Source of the DNA: JBBSTY01 sp038235385
GTDB lineage: Bacteria; Actinomycetota; Acidimicrobiia; Acidimicrobiales; Acidimicrobilacustridaceae
Direction: 5' to 3'
DNA length: 29,245 nucleotides
Assembly (NCBI GenBank): GCA_038235385.1
Contig: JBBSTY010000032.1
Location: 1 to 29,245 of the forward strand
How positions within the stretch are numbered: position 1 is the stretch's first letter; the number at the start of each line of letters is the position of its first letter. Positions 14,685 to 22,816 of this stretch are shown in pieces. The notes beneath the pieces were generated by a model that was not told the DNA's origin, did no database searches, and was given only the letters and a program-made list of their open reading frames with translations. The translations under genes and the position numbers were made by a program.

Positions 14685-16184
14685 GGAGACCGCGTCGAAG
14701 TCGGTCCGCTCGGCGACGTGGAGCCCGCCGGTTCCGGCCAGTTCGGCGCGCAGGACCGCGGTTCGCGCCGGACCGGACCGGTTCTCGATGATCCACACGC
14801 TGCCACCGGGTGGGAGATCTTCCACGAGGGGTCCCAGCTCGGGACCCCGGGTGTACCGGGTGGGAAAGGCCGGATCCGTGAGCAGATCGGCCTGCACCGG
14901 CCCGGCCTCGCCGGTGGCGTCGAGGTAGCGCTGGTAGGGCATCTGGGCGAAGGGGTTGTCGAAGACCACGACATCGCCCGGTCGTGCGTGGTCGACGACG
15001 AAGGCGCTCGCCGTGTCGGGGGTCTCGTGGCTGGGCGCCCAGAGGATGAACCCCTGGCCCACGAGCCCGAGGGTCACCATCGTCGCCAGCGCCACGTGGC
15101 GCCACCGGCGGTCGGCGATGGCGGCGGCGATGCCGATCGCAGCCACGCACGCGAGGATCGGCACGAGGTTCACGAGGTAGCGCGGGGTGAAGATCGGCCG
15201 TTGGATCGACGCGAGGAGGCTGAGCGCGGCGGGTACCGCCGCGGTGATCAGCAGGATCATGCCCGCAGGGCGGGTCGAGCGGGAGCGCGTGATGGCCAGG
15301 CCGGCCGCGACGAGGGCGGCGATGACCAGGAACGTCAGGGGTCCCGCCCGGCCGGTCACGGCGTAGACCGCTGATCCGAACGACCAGGGGGAGAGCGACT
15401 CGTTGTTCGCCAGGGTTCCCTGGTTGTGGAACACGGCGACGGACGCGATCGCGGCGACCACGAGCCCGGGTCCGGTGAGCGCGGCCGTTCGACCCAGCCG
15501 ACGCCGCCACGATCCGGGTGTCGTGACCACGATGGCGACGGCGTGCGCGGCGATCACGAAGATGACCAGGAAGTGGAGCGTGATCAGGAGGGGGAGGAGC
15601 ACGGTGTAGGCCCACCGTGCTCGCCGGGAGCCGTCGAGGGCGACGAGCAGCAGGAGCGTGAGACCCGTCGTCGCGGCGAAGAGCATCCCGTAGGCGCGTG
15701 CCTCGAACGCGTAGTCGATGGTCAGCGGGTGGCTGATCAGCAGGAGCACGGCGGCGACCCGCACGAAGCGCTGTCCGCTGACCCGGTCGGCGATGAGCCA
15801 GACGAACCCGACCGTGGCGACCGTGGCGATCAGGCTCGGCAACCGGAGCCACCAGCCCGACGCGCTGATCGCGGCGAACGGCCCGAGGACGACGTAGTAG
15901 AGCGCCATGTTCAGCTCGCCGCGCGGATCGATCGCGAACGACACGAGTTGTCCGAACGGCAGGTTTGCGGCCGTGTAGCTGAACGCTTCGTCCAACCACA
16001 CCTCTCGACGGCGCATCATCCACGCGGCGAAGGCGAAGACCGACGCGCTCGCGAGCGTGAGGCCGATCGTCTCGGCGCGTGTCGGCGGTTCTCGCCCGGG
16101 AAGGCGCCGCCGCCCGGCCGCGGTGTTCGGGCGGTCGTCGGATCTGATCGTGGCTCCGTCGACGTCGGCGGTGGTGTCGGTCAC
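14658..16184 (-). CDS. ArnT/GT39-like membrane glycosyltransferase, 508 aa
   Basis: A polytopic (about 10-12 helices) lipid-linked-sugar glycosyltransferase of the PMT/ArnT (GT-C) group. After the first helix comes the acidic loop motif EVWLDEAFSY (Asp-Glu, the catalytic pair of GT-C enzymes), then DYAFEARAYGM (the EAR-x-Y motif of this family), and a C-terminal soluble part with a D-x-x-V-V-F-D-N-P strand (about 400-508). The donor would be a polyprenyl-phosphate sugar, acting outside the membrane; the acceptor is unknown. The start is GTG at 16184. Its first four bases overlap the stop of the PNPOx-like gene (GTGA), so translation is probably coupled. The window also has polysaccharide genes about 8 kb away. 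Confidence 0.88.
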   Translation of the reverse strand: MTDTTADVDGATIRSDDRPNTAAGRRRLPGREPPTRAETIGLTLASASVFAFAAWMMRRREVWLDEAFSYTAANLPFGQLVSFAIDPRGELNMALYYVVLGPFAAISASGWWLRLPSLIATVATVGFVWLIADRVSGQRFVRVAAVLLLISHPLTIDYAFEARAYGMLFAATTGLTLLLLVALDGSRRARWAYTVLLPLLITLHFLVIFVIAAHAVAIVVTTPGSWRRRLGRTAALTGPGLVVAAIASVAVFHNQGTLANNESLSPWSFGSAVYAVTGRAGPLTFLVIAALVAAGLAITRSRSTRPAGMILLITAAVPAALSLLASIQRPIFTPRYLVNLVPILACVAAIGIAAAIADRRWRHVALATMVTLGLVGQGFILWAPSHETPDTASAFVVDHARPGDVVVFDNPFAQMPYQRYLDATGEAGPVQADLLTDPAFPTRYTRGPELGPLVEDLPPGGSVWIIENRSGPARTAVLRAELAGTGGLHVAERTDFDAVSVERWTRSP

Positions 16185-16753
16185 GCGTCGGGGCGGGTGT
16201 CGCCACGGAGCCCGTCGAGGCCGTCGAGGCCGTCGATGCTCGCCGCGTTGCGCTCCCGGTGGTAGGCCGCGATGCCGTCGGGGCCCCGACGAACCGCCCA
16301 GTCGACGAGGGTGTCCCGCTCGCCCGCGTAGGTGAGGAACGGGACGCTGTACCCGCACGAATCGGCGATGCGGTCGAGGCGTGAGCGGATGATCGCCCGT
16401 TCGCCCGCCAGCGCCGGGAAGGCGCCACGGAGATCCTCCCAGTCATCGTCACCTGGGAGCACGACGTCGCCCTGCCCGAACAGGCGGACGATCCGGGGCT
16501 TGCCCTCGAAGGCGCAGAACATGATCGTCAGGCGCCCGTTCTCGCGCAGGTGCGCCACGGTCTCGATGCCGCTGCCGGTGAGGTCGAGGTAGGCAACGGT
16601 GGTGGGGCCGAGGATCCGGAAGGTGTCGTAGCCCTTGGGGGACAGGTTGACGTGTCCGTCGACCGCAGACGGGGCCGAGGCCACGAAGAACAGGTGCTGC
16701 TCGCCGATCCACCGGGTGAGGTCGGCATCGAGGTGCGGGTGTTGTCGTCCCAT
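16181..16753 (-). CDS. Pyridoxamine 5'-phosphate oxidase-like flavoprotein (COG3576 type), 190 aa
   Basis: A split-barrel FMN-binding domain: HLFFVASAPSAVDGHVNLSPKG, then PTTVAYLDLTGSGIETVAHL, then NGRLTIMFCAFEGKPRIVRLFGQG. This is the PNPOx-related family of unknown substrate found widely in actinomycetes, not PdxH itself. The last 20 residues carry a short Asp-Gly-Leu repeat. The ATG at 16753 has no Shine-Dalgarno but has CAGACT seven bases upstream, which suggests a leaderless transcript. The frame remains open far upstream because of GC bias, but the upstream part overlaps the acyl-CoA dehydrogenase gene in another frame. It is the first gene of a two-gene unit with the glycosyltransferase (4-bp overlap). 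Confidence 0.9.
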   Translation of the reverse strand: MGRQHPHLDADLTRWIGEQHLFFVASAPSAVDGHVNLSPKGYDTFRILGPTTVAYLDLTGSGIETVAHLRENGRLTIMFCAFEGKPRIVRLFGQGDVVLPGDDDWEDLRGAFPALAGERAIIRSRLDRIADSCGYSVPFLTYAGERDTLVDWAVRRGPDGIAAYHRERNAASIDGLDGLDGLRGDTRPDA

Positions 16754-16760
16754 GCGCCGA

Positions 16761-16766
16761 AGTCTG
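16761..16766 (-). promoter_or_regulatory. CAGACT -10-like box just before an SD-less start
   Basis: CAGACT keeps the A2 and T6 of TANNNT and ends 7 bases before the PNPOx-like ATG. Transcription would then start at or next to the start codon. Confidence 0.35.
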
Positions 16767-16866
16767 CCAGGGTGGCCGCCGTCCCGGCGCTCATGGATCT
16801 CGATGGCACGCGGCCGGTGGACGGCGATGCATCCCCTGCGACCGGCGACCCGACGGACACCGACGC

Positions 16867-18033
16867 TCACACCCCGAGCGACCGGCCGATGATCTCCTTC
16901 ATGATCTCGGTGGTGCCCCCGTAGATGGTCTGGATCCGGGCGTCGACGTAGGACCGGGCGATGGGGTACTCGAGCATGTAGCCGTAGCCGCCGTGCAGCT
17001 GGACGCAACGATCCACCACCCGCTTGTAGAGCTCGGTCGACCACCACTTCGCCATGGCGGCGTCCTCGGCGGTGAGCGTGCCGGCGTTGAGATCGGTGAC
17101 GCAGCGATCGAGGAAGACCTGGGTGACCTCCAGTTCGGTCTTCATCTCGGCGAGCCAGAACCGGGAGTTCTGGAACGATCCGATCGGCTGGCCGAAGGCG
17201 GTCCGCTCCTTCGTGTACGCGAGCGTCTGCTCGAACCCCGTCACCGCGGCGGCCTGCGCGGAGACGGCGATCGAGAGCCGCTCCTGGGGGAGGTTGCGGA
17301 CGAGGTGGCCGAATCCCTTTCCTTCCCCGCGGGTGCCATCGGGCCCGGCCAGGAGGTTGGCGGTCGGAACCTCGACGTCGGTGAAGAAGAGCTCGGCCGT
17401 GTCCTGCGCGTGCAGTCCGACCTTGTCGAGGTTGCGGCCTCGCTCGAAGCCGGGCATCCCGCGTTCGAGGACGATGAGGCTCATCCCCGAGTGCCGCTCG
17501 GACGGGTCGGTCTTGACGGCGGTGATGACCAGGTCGGCGTTGATCCCGTTGGTGATGAAGGTCTTGGACCCGTTCACGCGGTAGGTGTCGCCGTCGAGGA
17601 TGGCGGTCGTGGTCATCGAGGCGAGATCCGAGCCCATGGCCGGTTCGGTCATCGCCACCGCGGTGATCAACTCGCCCGAGCAGATGCCAGGGAGCCAGCG
17701 CGCCTGCTGGTCGGGGGTGGTGAGCGACAGGAAGTACGGGAGGCAGATGTCGTTGTGGAGGGTGATGCCGAACCCGCTGGCGCCGACGCCCGCCCGATGG
17801 ATCTCCTCGGCGATGATCATGTTGAAGCGGAAGTCGTCGACCCCACCGCCGCCGTGCGCGGTCGGCGCCGCCATGCCGAGGAACCCGTGATCGCCGGCAC
17901 GTCTGAACAGGTCCCGCGGCACGATGCCGGCCTGCTCCCAGTCGAGGTGGTGCGGGGCGATCTCCTTCTCGACGAACGCCCGCCAACTGGCCCGGAACTG
18001 GTCGTGGTCGTCCGTGAAGAGCTCTCGTTCCAT
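16867..18033 (-). CDS. Acyl-CoA dehydrogenase, long-chain type, 388 aa
   Basis: A full-length flavin acyl-CoA dehydrogenase: MAAPTAHGGGG (N-terminal loop), AVAMTEPAMGSD, NGSKTFITNGINADLV, FGQPIGSFQNSRFWLAEM, QLHGGYGYM and IYGGTTEIMKEI. At the C-terminal site it has Gly372 instead of the catalytic Glu. The long-chain-type catalytic Glu is at E251 in LPQERLSIA. It is a different paralogue from the one at 13392, with no insertion. The ATG at 18033 has no Shine-Dalgarno; TACGCT (18041-18046) ends seven bases upstream, so the transcript is probably leaderless. It is divergent from the CPBP protease with 106 bp between start codons. Confidence 0.93.
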   Translation of the reverse strand: MERELFTDDHDQFRASWRAFVEKEIAPHHLDWEQAGIVPRDLFRRAGDHGFLGMAAPTAHGGGGVDDFRFNMIIAEEIHRAGVGASGFGITLHNDICLPYFLSLTTPDQQARWLPGICSGELITAVAMTEPAMGSDLASMTTTAILDGDTYRVNGSKTFITNGINADLVITAVKTDPSERHSGMSLIVLERGMPGFERGRNLDKVGLHAQDTAELFFTDVEVPTANLLAGPDGTRGEGKGFGHLVRNLPQERLSIAVSAQAAAVTGFEQTLAYTKERTAFGQPIGSFQNSRFWLAEMKTELEVTQVFLDRCVTDLNAGTLTAEDAAMAKWWSTELYKRVVDRCVQLHGGYGYMLEYPIARSYVDARIQTIYGGTTEIMKEIIGRSLGV

Positions 18034-18040
18034 GGTCGGG

Positions 18041-18046
18041 AGCGTA
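18041..18046 (-). promoter_or_regulatory. TACGCT -10 box of the second acyl-CoA dehydrogenase (leaderless)
   Basis: TACGCT fits TANNNT and ends 7 bases before the ATG at 18033, which has no Shine-Dalgarno. Confidence 0.45.
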
Positions 18047-18123
18047 TGGCGGGGGGTCGGGGCCGTCAGATCGCCGCTCGCCGGTGTCCTCACGGGCGGC
18101 GCGACGGCGGACGACACGACTGC

Positions 18124-18129
18124 CAGACT
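18124..18129 (+). promoter_or_regulatory. CAGACT -10-like box before the CPBP gene
   Basis: CAGACT ends 10 bases before the ATG at 18140; no Shine-Dalgarno lies between. Confidence 0.3.
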
Positions 18130-18139
18130 GTGCCCGACC

Positions 18140-18934
18140 ATGATCGAGACCCCGAATCCCTGGAGCGCACCCGGTCCGGCGTCGAGGCCGGAACCGCCGT
18201 GGATGGACATCCCGCCGGACCGACCCCGACCCCGATGGGGCGTCGGCGACGTGTTCGCGGGTCTGGCGGCGTGGCTCGCCGGCTCCATCCTGTTCGCCGT
18301 CCCGGCCATCGTCGCCAGCGGCGGATCGGGCGAGATCACGGGGCTGTGGGCGGTCGTGGCGCTCGTCGGGTCGTGGACCGGGATGGTCGGGTGGGTCGTC
18401 TACGCGTCGCACCGCAAGGGCCTCGGCTCGCTGGCCCGGGATTTCGGGTTCCGGTTCCGTTGGATCGATCCGGTCATCGGGTTCGCGACAGGGTTCGCCA
18501 CGCTCATCGCCACCGGCATCTTCTCCCAGGTCGTCGCCGGGCTCGTCGGGGAGGAGCAGGCGAGCAACACCGAACAGATCTTCGGCGGTCAGCAGGGGAA
18601 CACCGTCGGCCTGGTCCTGCTCGCCATCGGCGGTGCGATCGGCGCGCCGATCGTCGAGGAGCTGTTCTTCCGGGGTCTCGCCCTCCGCGCCATCGAGCGC
18701 CGCTTCGGGCCGGTCGTCGGGGTCGTGGGATCGTCGTTGATCTTCGCCCTGTTGCACTTCCAGGCGGGAACGGTGGCGAGCGTGGCGACGCTGCTCACCG
18801 TCATCGGGAGCTACGCCGTGGTCCTGGCCATCCTGGCGCGGTCGTTCGGCCGGCTGGGACCGTCGGTCTTCGCCCACATGACGATCAACGGGATCGGCGT
18901 CGCCGTGCTCGTCTACACGACGCTCCAGCCGTGA
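18140..18934 (+). CDS. CPBP family intramembrane metalloprotease, 264 aa
   Basis: A polytopic membrane protein (about 8 hydrophobic segments) with the three CPBP/Abi motifs in order: EExxxR as E173-E174...R178 (VEELFFRGL), FxxxH as F202...H206 (FALLHF), and HxxxN as H246...N250 (HMTIN). This is the CAAX-protease/bacteriocin-processing family, and the catalytic Glu and His residues are intact, so it is probably active. The first 35 residues are Pro-rich and cytosolic, as in other actinobacterial members. It lies between the divergent acyl-CoA dehydrogenase and the thiamin operon. A hairpin follows the stop codon, so it is not part of the thiamin unit. The substrate is unknown. Confidence 0.92.
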   Translation: MIETPNPWSAPGPASRPEPPWMDIPPDRPRPRWGVGDVFAGLAAWLAGSILFAVPAIVASGGSGEITGLWAVVALVGSWTGMVGWVVYASHRKGLGSLARDFGFRFRWIDPVIGFATGFATLIATGIFSQVVAGLVGEEQASNTEQIFGGQQGNTVGLVLLAIGGAIGAPIVEELFFRGLALRAIERRFGPVVGVVGSSLIFALLHFQAGTVASVATLLTVIGSYAVVLAILARSFGRLGPSVFAHMTINGIGVAVLVYTTLQP

Positions 18935-18937
18935 GCA

Positions 18938-18956
18938 TCGAGCCGTCGAGGCTCGA
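18938..18956 (+). terminator. Hairpin separating the CPBP gene from the thiamin operon
   Basis: TCGAGCC, loop GTCGA, GGCTCGA: 7-bp perfect stem, three bases after the stop codon and just upstream of the next promoter. Confidence 0.5.
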
Positions 18957-18958
18957 CC

Positions 18959-18988
18959 TTGGCCGCGCCAGCTCGGTCCGGGTAAGGT
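18959..18988 (+). promoter_or_regulatory. Promoter of the thiamin operon
   Basis: TTGGCC (18959-18964) as -35 and TAAGGT (18983-18988) as -10, spacer 18. The transcript would begin near 18995, exactly where the TPP aptamer begins. Confidence 0.55.
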
Positions 18989-18994
18989 CGCCAC

Positions 18995-19086
18995 GGACAC
19001 GGGAGCCCGGTACGTCGGGCTGAGAGGGAGGCGAGCAGCCTCCGACCGTCACCACCTGATCCGGGTCATGCCGGCGAAGGGAGCCT
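18995..19086 (+). promoter_or_regulatory. TPP riboswitch (THI element)
   Basis: All conserved parts are present in order: GGGAGCCCG pairing with CGGGC, then CTGAGA (19020-19025, pyrimidine-sensing loop), a variable hairpin GGAGGC/GCCTCC, then ACCTGATCCGGGTCATGCC (from 19054, pyrophosphate-sensing side) and GCGAAGGGA. This is the thi-box that binds thiamin pyrophosphate and shuts expression down. Downstream is the thiamin kinase/transport operon, as expected. No obvious terminator lies between aptamer and gene; a 5-bp GGAAC/GTTCC pairing could hide the start region, so control may be translational. An ATG inside the aptamer opens a frame but is not a real start. Confidence 0.93.
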
Positions 19087-19118
19087 CGGAACTCGTCGTG
19101 TCCTCGTTCCCCGATGCC

Positions 19119-19949
19119 ATGACGAACCTCGACGCCACCCCACCCGACGACCACGACGGACGATCGCGCCCGTCGGTCGTGGCCGTCGTCTTCGCGGGAG
19201 GCGATCCCCCGACGGACGCCGACCACGCCGCGCTCGTCGACGCCGTCGAGCTCGCCGGTCCCGAGCGTCTGGTCGTGATCGCTGCCGACTCCGGCCTCCA
19301 CGGCGCCCAGGACGGCGGGTGGTCCGTCGACGTCGTCGTGGGCGATCTCGACTCGGTCGATCCCCGGCGGCTGGCTCGGGCCGAGCAGGCCGGGTCGCGG
19401 ATCGTTCGCCATCCGGCGGAGAAGGACGCCACCGACCTCGAGCTGGCGGTGGAAGCAGCGATCGCCGGTGGGGCCGAGCAGATCGTGGTCGGTGGTGGCG
19501 CAGGCGGCCGACTCGATCACCTCCTCGCGAACGTCTCGCTGCTGGCCGCAGATCGGTTCGCGGGCGTTTCGATGTCGGCCCGGATCGGGCCGGCGTGGAT
19601 CCACATCGTGCGTCGCCATCGGGGATGGACCGCCCGCCGAGGCGACTTCGTCACGCTGCTCCCGATCCATGGCGAGGTCCGCGGCGTCACCACCGCCGGC
19701 CTGCTCTACCCGCTCGAGGACGCCGTCCTGTCGTCGGGATCGACCCTCGGCGTGAGCAACGAGCACCTCGGCCCACGAGCATCGGTGTCGATCGCGGGCG
19801 GGGTCCTGGCCGTCGTCGTGCCCGGCGAGGCCGGAACCCATGTCGCTCGCAACGATCGTGCCGCGCCGGGCGCCGTCGAACGCGGACACCCCGGCGAGAA
19901 CCGGCCACCACCCATCCATCGAGAACCCGGAGGCTCCCATGTCCCCTGA
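19119..19949 (+). CDS. thiN: Thiamin pyrophosphokinase, 276 aa
   Basis: Transfers pyrophosphate from ATP to thiamin to give TPP. Family motifs: ADSGLHGA, VVGDLDSVD (G75-D76-L77-D78-S79), HPAEKDATDLELAV (E101-K102-D103, T105-D106) and GGAGGRLDHLLAN (D133), which are the nucleotide- and metal-binding acidic residues of TPK. The C-terminal part has the thiamin-binding strand pattern (TTAGLLYPL and SSGSTLGVSNE). The last 40 residues are a Pro/Gly-rich extension. It is first in the operon after the TPP riboswitch, so its product feeds back on its own mRNA. The start is uncertain: ATG 19119 or in-frame GTG 19098; neither has a good Shine-Dalgarno. The stop overlaps thiB by 11 bases. Confidence 0.92.
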   Translation: MTNLDATPPDDHDGRSRPSVVAVVFAGGDPPTDADHAALVDAVELAGPERLVVIAADSGLHGAQDGGWSVDVVVGDLDSVDPRRLARAEQAGSRIVRHPAEKDATDLELAVEAAIAGGAEQIVVGGGAGGRLDHLLANVSLLAADRFAGVSMSARIGPAWIHIVRRHRGWTARRGDFVTLLPIHGEVRGVTTAGLLYPLEDAVLSSGSTLGVSNEHLGPRASVSIAGGVLAVVVPGEAGTHVARNDRAAPGAVERGHPGENRPPPIHREPGGSHVP

Positions 19950-21123
19950 AGCCCGTTTCGTCGAGTTGGCGCCGGTCGTCGTCGATCGGCGGTGGCGTCG
20001 CGTCCGGCCACCGGGTCGGTTCCGCCGCAACGAGGTCGGACGCAGGCGAACCGTGACCTGTTCGGTGCTCCTCGTGGTGGCGTTGGTCGCGCTCGCCGCG
20101 GCCTGCTCGGCGGATCCGGGTGTCGATGCCGGGTCGTCGGGCACGGCCGGCGACGGCAGGGGAGGGGTCGTCCGCATGCTCACCCACGACTCGTTCGACG
20201 TCTCGGACTCGGTGCTCGACGAGTTCACTGCGCAGACCGGCCTCACCGTCGAGATCCTGCGCCAGGGGGATGCGGTGGCGATGGTCAACAAGGCCATCCT
20301 CACCAAGGAGAACCCCGAGGGCGATGTCCTCTTCGGCATCGACAGCAACACGCTCAGCCGAGCGCTGGACGAAGGGGTGTTCGTGCCCCACACGTCGCCG
20401 GGACTCGACCGCGTGCCCGACGAGCTCCGAGGCGACGCCGAGGATCGGGTGACCCCGATCGACCACGGCGATGTCTGCCTCAACTACGACGTCGAGTACT
20501 TCGCCACTGCGGGCCTGGCGCCGCCCACGAGCCTCGAGGACCTGACCCGCCCGGAGTATCGGGGCCTGTTGGTCGTGGAGGACCCTGCCAGCTCGACACC
20601 TGGGCTCGCGTTCGTGCTGGCGAGCATCGCGTCGTTCGGCGATGGGTGGACGGACTTCTGGTCGCAGCTGCGGACCAACGACGTCCTCGTGGTCGACGGT
20701 TGGGAGCAGGCGTACTTCGGTGCCTTCAGCGGCGGTTCCGGCGAGGGCGATCGGCCGATCGTCGTCTCGTACGCGTCGAGTCCGCCGTACGAGGTGGCCA
20801 ACGCCGAGGTACCGCTCGACGATGCGCCGACGAGGGTCGTCGACGCATCCTGCTTCCGGCAGGTCGAGTACGCCGGCGTGCTGCACAACGCGAGCAACCC
20901 GGCGGGCGCGGCGCTGCTCGTCGACTTCCTGCTCTCCGATGCCTTCCAGTCCGACATCCCCGAGCGGATGTACGTGTATCCGGCCGTCGAGGGCATCGCG
21001 CTGCCGGATGTGTTCACCCGCTACGCCTCGGTTCCGACCGCGCCGTTGTCCCTGCCACCCGCCGAGATCGGCGCCCACCGGGACGAGTGGATCGATACGT
21101 GGACGACCACGGTGCTCCGGTGA
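19939..21123 (+). CDS. thiB: Thiamin ABC transporter substrate-binding lipoprotein, 394 aa
   Basis: A periplasmic-type binding protein of the ThiB family anchored as a lipoprotein: hydrophobic core and lipobox ending LAAAC (C56) after a long basic N-region. The mature part has the ThiB-like pattern: LTHDSF near the mature N-terminus, GDVLFGIDSNTLSRAL, DHGDVCLNYD, DWE-type acidic strands and a SYASSPPYEVA segment. It would bind thiamin and its phosphates outside the cell and deliver them to ThiP. GGAGG lies five bases before the ATG at 19939, and the gene overlaps the end of the kinase gene by 11 bases. A downstream GTG would give a shorter signal peptide, so the N-region length is not certain. 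It is controlled by the upstream TPP riboswitch. Confidence 0.92.
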   Translation: MSPEARFVELAPVVVDRRWRRVRPPGRFRRNEVGRRRTVTCSVLLVVALVALAAACSADPGVDAGSSGTAGDGRGGVVRMLTHDSFDVSDSVLDEFTAQTGLTVEILRQGDAVAMVNKAILTKENPEGDVLFGIDSNTLSRALDEGVFVPHTSPGLDRVPDELRGDAEDRVTPIDHGDVCLNYDVEYFATAGLAPPTSLEDLTRPEYRGLLVVEDPASSTPGLAFVLASIASFGDGWTDFWSQLRTNDVLVVDGWEQAYFGAFSGGSGEGDRPIVVSYASSPPYEVANAEVPLDDAPTRVVDASCFRQVEYAGVLHNASNPAGAALLVDFLLSDAFQSDIPERMYVYPAVEGIALPDVFTRYASVPTAPLSLPPAEIGAHRDEWIDTWTTTVLR

Positions 21124-21148
21124 GCCGACCGCGCTCGGCCCGTTCGGC

Positions 21149-22813
21149 GTGAGATGGCGCGGGCGGCTCGCCCTGGCTGCGGTTCCCGTGGCGTTCCTCG
21201 GCCTGCTCTTCGTGTGGCCCGTCACGCGCATCGTGCTCGAGGGGATCCGACCTGCGGGAAGCCTCGAGCTCGGCGCCGTCGCAACGGTCATCGGCGACCC
21301 CACGCTGCGTCAGGTGGCGTGGTTCACGCTCTGGCAGGCGTTGGCGTCCACGGTGCTGACCCTTGCCCTGGCGCTGCCTGCGGCCTACGTGTTCGCCCGG
21401 TTCCGCTTCGCCGGGAAGCGGCTCCTGTGGGCGGCGCTCATCGTGCCGTTCGTCATGCCGACCCTCGTCGTCGGCACCGCGTTCCTGCAGCTCCTCGGAC
21501 CCGGGGGCCCGTTGCCGGTCGACCTGCGACGGTCGGTGTGGGCCATCCTCCTCGCCCATGCGTTCTTCAACTACGCCGTGGTGGTCCGCACCGTCGGTGG
21601 TTTCTGGGCGAACCTCGATCCGGCGCTCGAGGAATCAGCTCGCATGCTGGGCGCCTCACGCTGGCAGGCGTTCCGTCGCATCACCCTGCCGCTGCTCGCC
21701 CCCTCGATCGCCGCGGCGGCGGTGATCGTGTTCATCTTCACGTTCACCTCCTTCGGGGTCGTCCTGGTCCTCGGAGGGCCCGGCCTCCACACCATCGAGG
21801 TCGAGATCTACACCCAGACGTTCTCGTTCCTGCACCTCGACGTGGCGGCGGTCCTCGCCCTCATCCAGCTCCTGGCGGTCGTGGCCGCCCTCGTCGTCTA
21901 CGACCGCGTGCAGAGGCGGCGATCCGAACCGTTGCGACTCGTGGCGGCCGACGTCGCGGAGCGACGCCCGACGTCGCTGGGGGAGCGGGCGCTGGTGGCG
22001 GCGAACCTGGGGGTCATGGCCCTGCTCCTCGCCGCGCCGCTCGCGGTGCTGGTCATCCGGTCGTTCTCGACCGAGAACGGGTGGGGCCTCACCTACTACC
22101 GCGCGCTCGATCAGGTGGGTCGTGGTTCGAACGCGTTCGTCCCACCGATCGAAGCGGTTCGCAACTCGGTGCTCTTCGCGGTCGCGGCGACCATCATCGC
22201 GGTGGTCGTCGGGGGGCTCGCGTCGCTCGCCATCGTCGGTCGAGCGGGTGGGCACGGTGCCGGAGCCGGAACATCGCCGTCACCGAGCCGGGTGGCCCGG
22301 TGGTTCGACACCGCACTCATGATCCCGCTCGGGACCTCGGCGGTGACCATCGGGTTCGGGTTCCTCATCACCTTCGACCGCGCGCCGCTCAACCTGCGCA
22401 ACTCGGCGCTGCTCGTGCCGTTGGCCCAGGCGCTCGTGGCCCTCCCGCTGGTCGTGCGCGCCATCGTGCCCGCTCTACGGGCGGTGGATCCCCGGTTGCG
22501 GGAGGTGGCGTCATCGCTGGGCGCGACGCCGTGGCAGGTGTGGCGCTCGGTGGATCTCCCCATCGTGAGCAGATCGCTCGCGGTCGCCGCGGGGTTCGCC
22601 TTCGCCATCTCGATGGGTGAGTTCGGTGCGACCGTCTTCCTCGCCCGGCCGGACCTGCCGACGCTCCCCGTCGCCATCAACCGACTCCTCGGTCAGCCCG
22701 GATCGCTCAACGTCGGACAGGCGATGGCGCTCTCGACGGTGCTGATGGTCATCACGGCGGGTGCGATGGTGGCCATCGAACGCCTCCGCGTCCGAGGCGT
22801 CGGGGAGTTCTGA
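21149..22813 (+). CDS. thiP: Thiamin ABC transporter permease, fused two-unit ThiP type, 554 aa
   Basis: Two copies of the binding-protein-dependent permease domain in one chain, as in ThiP of other bacteria: about 12 membrane helices. The first EAA-type loop is EESARMLGASRWQAFRRITLPLL (about residues 160-180) and the second is REVASSLGATPWQVWRSVDLPI (about 450-470); these are the contacts with ThiQ. The two halves are joined by a loop with several Arg. The start is GTG at 21149, 25 bp after thiB, with no strong Shine-Dalgarno; no earlier start codon in this frame is available close by. The gene for the ATPase follows three bases after the stop. Confidence 0.92.
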   Translation: MRWRGRLALAAVPVAFLGLLFVWPVTRIVLEGIRPAGSLELGAVATVIGDPTLRQVAWFTLWQALASTVLTLALALPAAYVFARFRFAGKRLLWAALIVPFVMPTLVVGTAFLQLLGPGGPLPVDLRRSVWAILLAHAFFNYAVVVRTVGGFWANLDPALEESARMLGASRWQAFRRITLPLLAPSIAAAAVIVFIFTFTSFGVVLVLGGPGLHTIEVEIYTQTFSFLHLDVAAVLALIQLLAVVAALVVYDRVQRRRSEPLRLVAADVAERRPTSLGERALVAANLGVMALLLAAPLAVLVIRSFSTENGWGLTYYRALDQVGRGSNAFVPPIEAVRNSVLFAVAATIIAVVVGGLASLAIVGRAGGHGAGAGTSPSPSRVARWFDTALMIPLGTSAVTIGFGFLITFDRAPLNLRNSALLVPLAQALVALPLVVRAIVPALRAVDPRLREVASSLGATPWQVWRSVDLPIVSRSLAVAAGFAFAISMGEFGATVFLARPDLPTLPVAINRLLGQPGSLNVGQAMALSTVLMVITAGAMVAIERLRVRGVGEF

Positions 22814-22816
22814 TCC

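Noticed and set aside
16813..16846. GCCGGT/ACCGGC pair downstream of the second acyl-CoA dehydrogenase start region as a terminator
   Set aside because: Only 6 bp with a 22-nt loop; not distinguishable from background at this GC content.
16181..19000. A 939-codon minus-strand frame covering the PNPOx gene and beyond
   Set aside because: Only the last 190 codons have a family signal. The rest overlaps the acyl-CoA dehydrogenase and CPBP genes in other frames or on the other strand, with no motifs.
16993..19023. A 676-codon plus-strand frame over the second acyl-CoA dehydrogenase
   Set aside because: Antisense shadow with no recognisable domains; the minus-strand protein is unambiguous.
19068..19118. 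An earlier ATG at 19068 for the thiamin kinase
   Set aside because: This ATG lies inside the conserved part of the TPP aptamer; the extra residues would be encoded by structured RNA and match nothing in the family.
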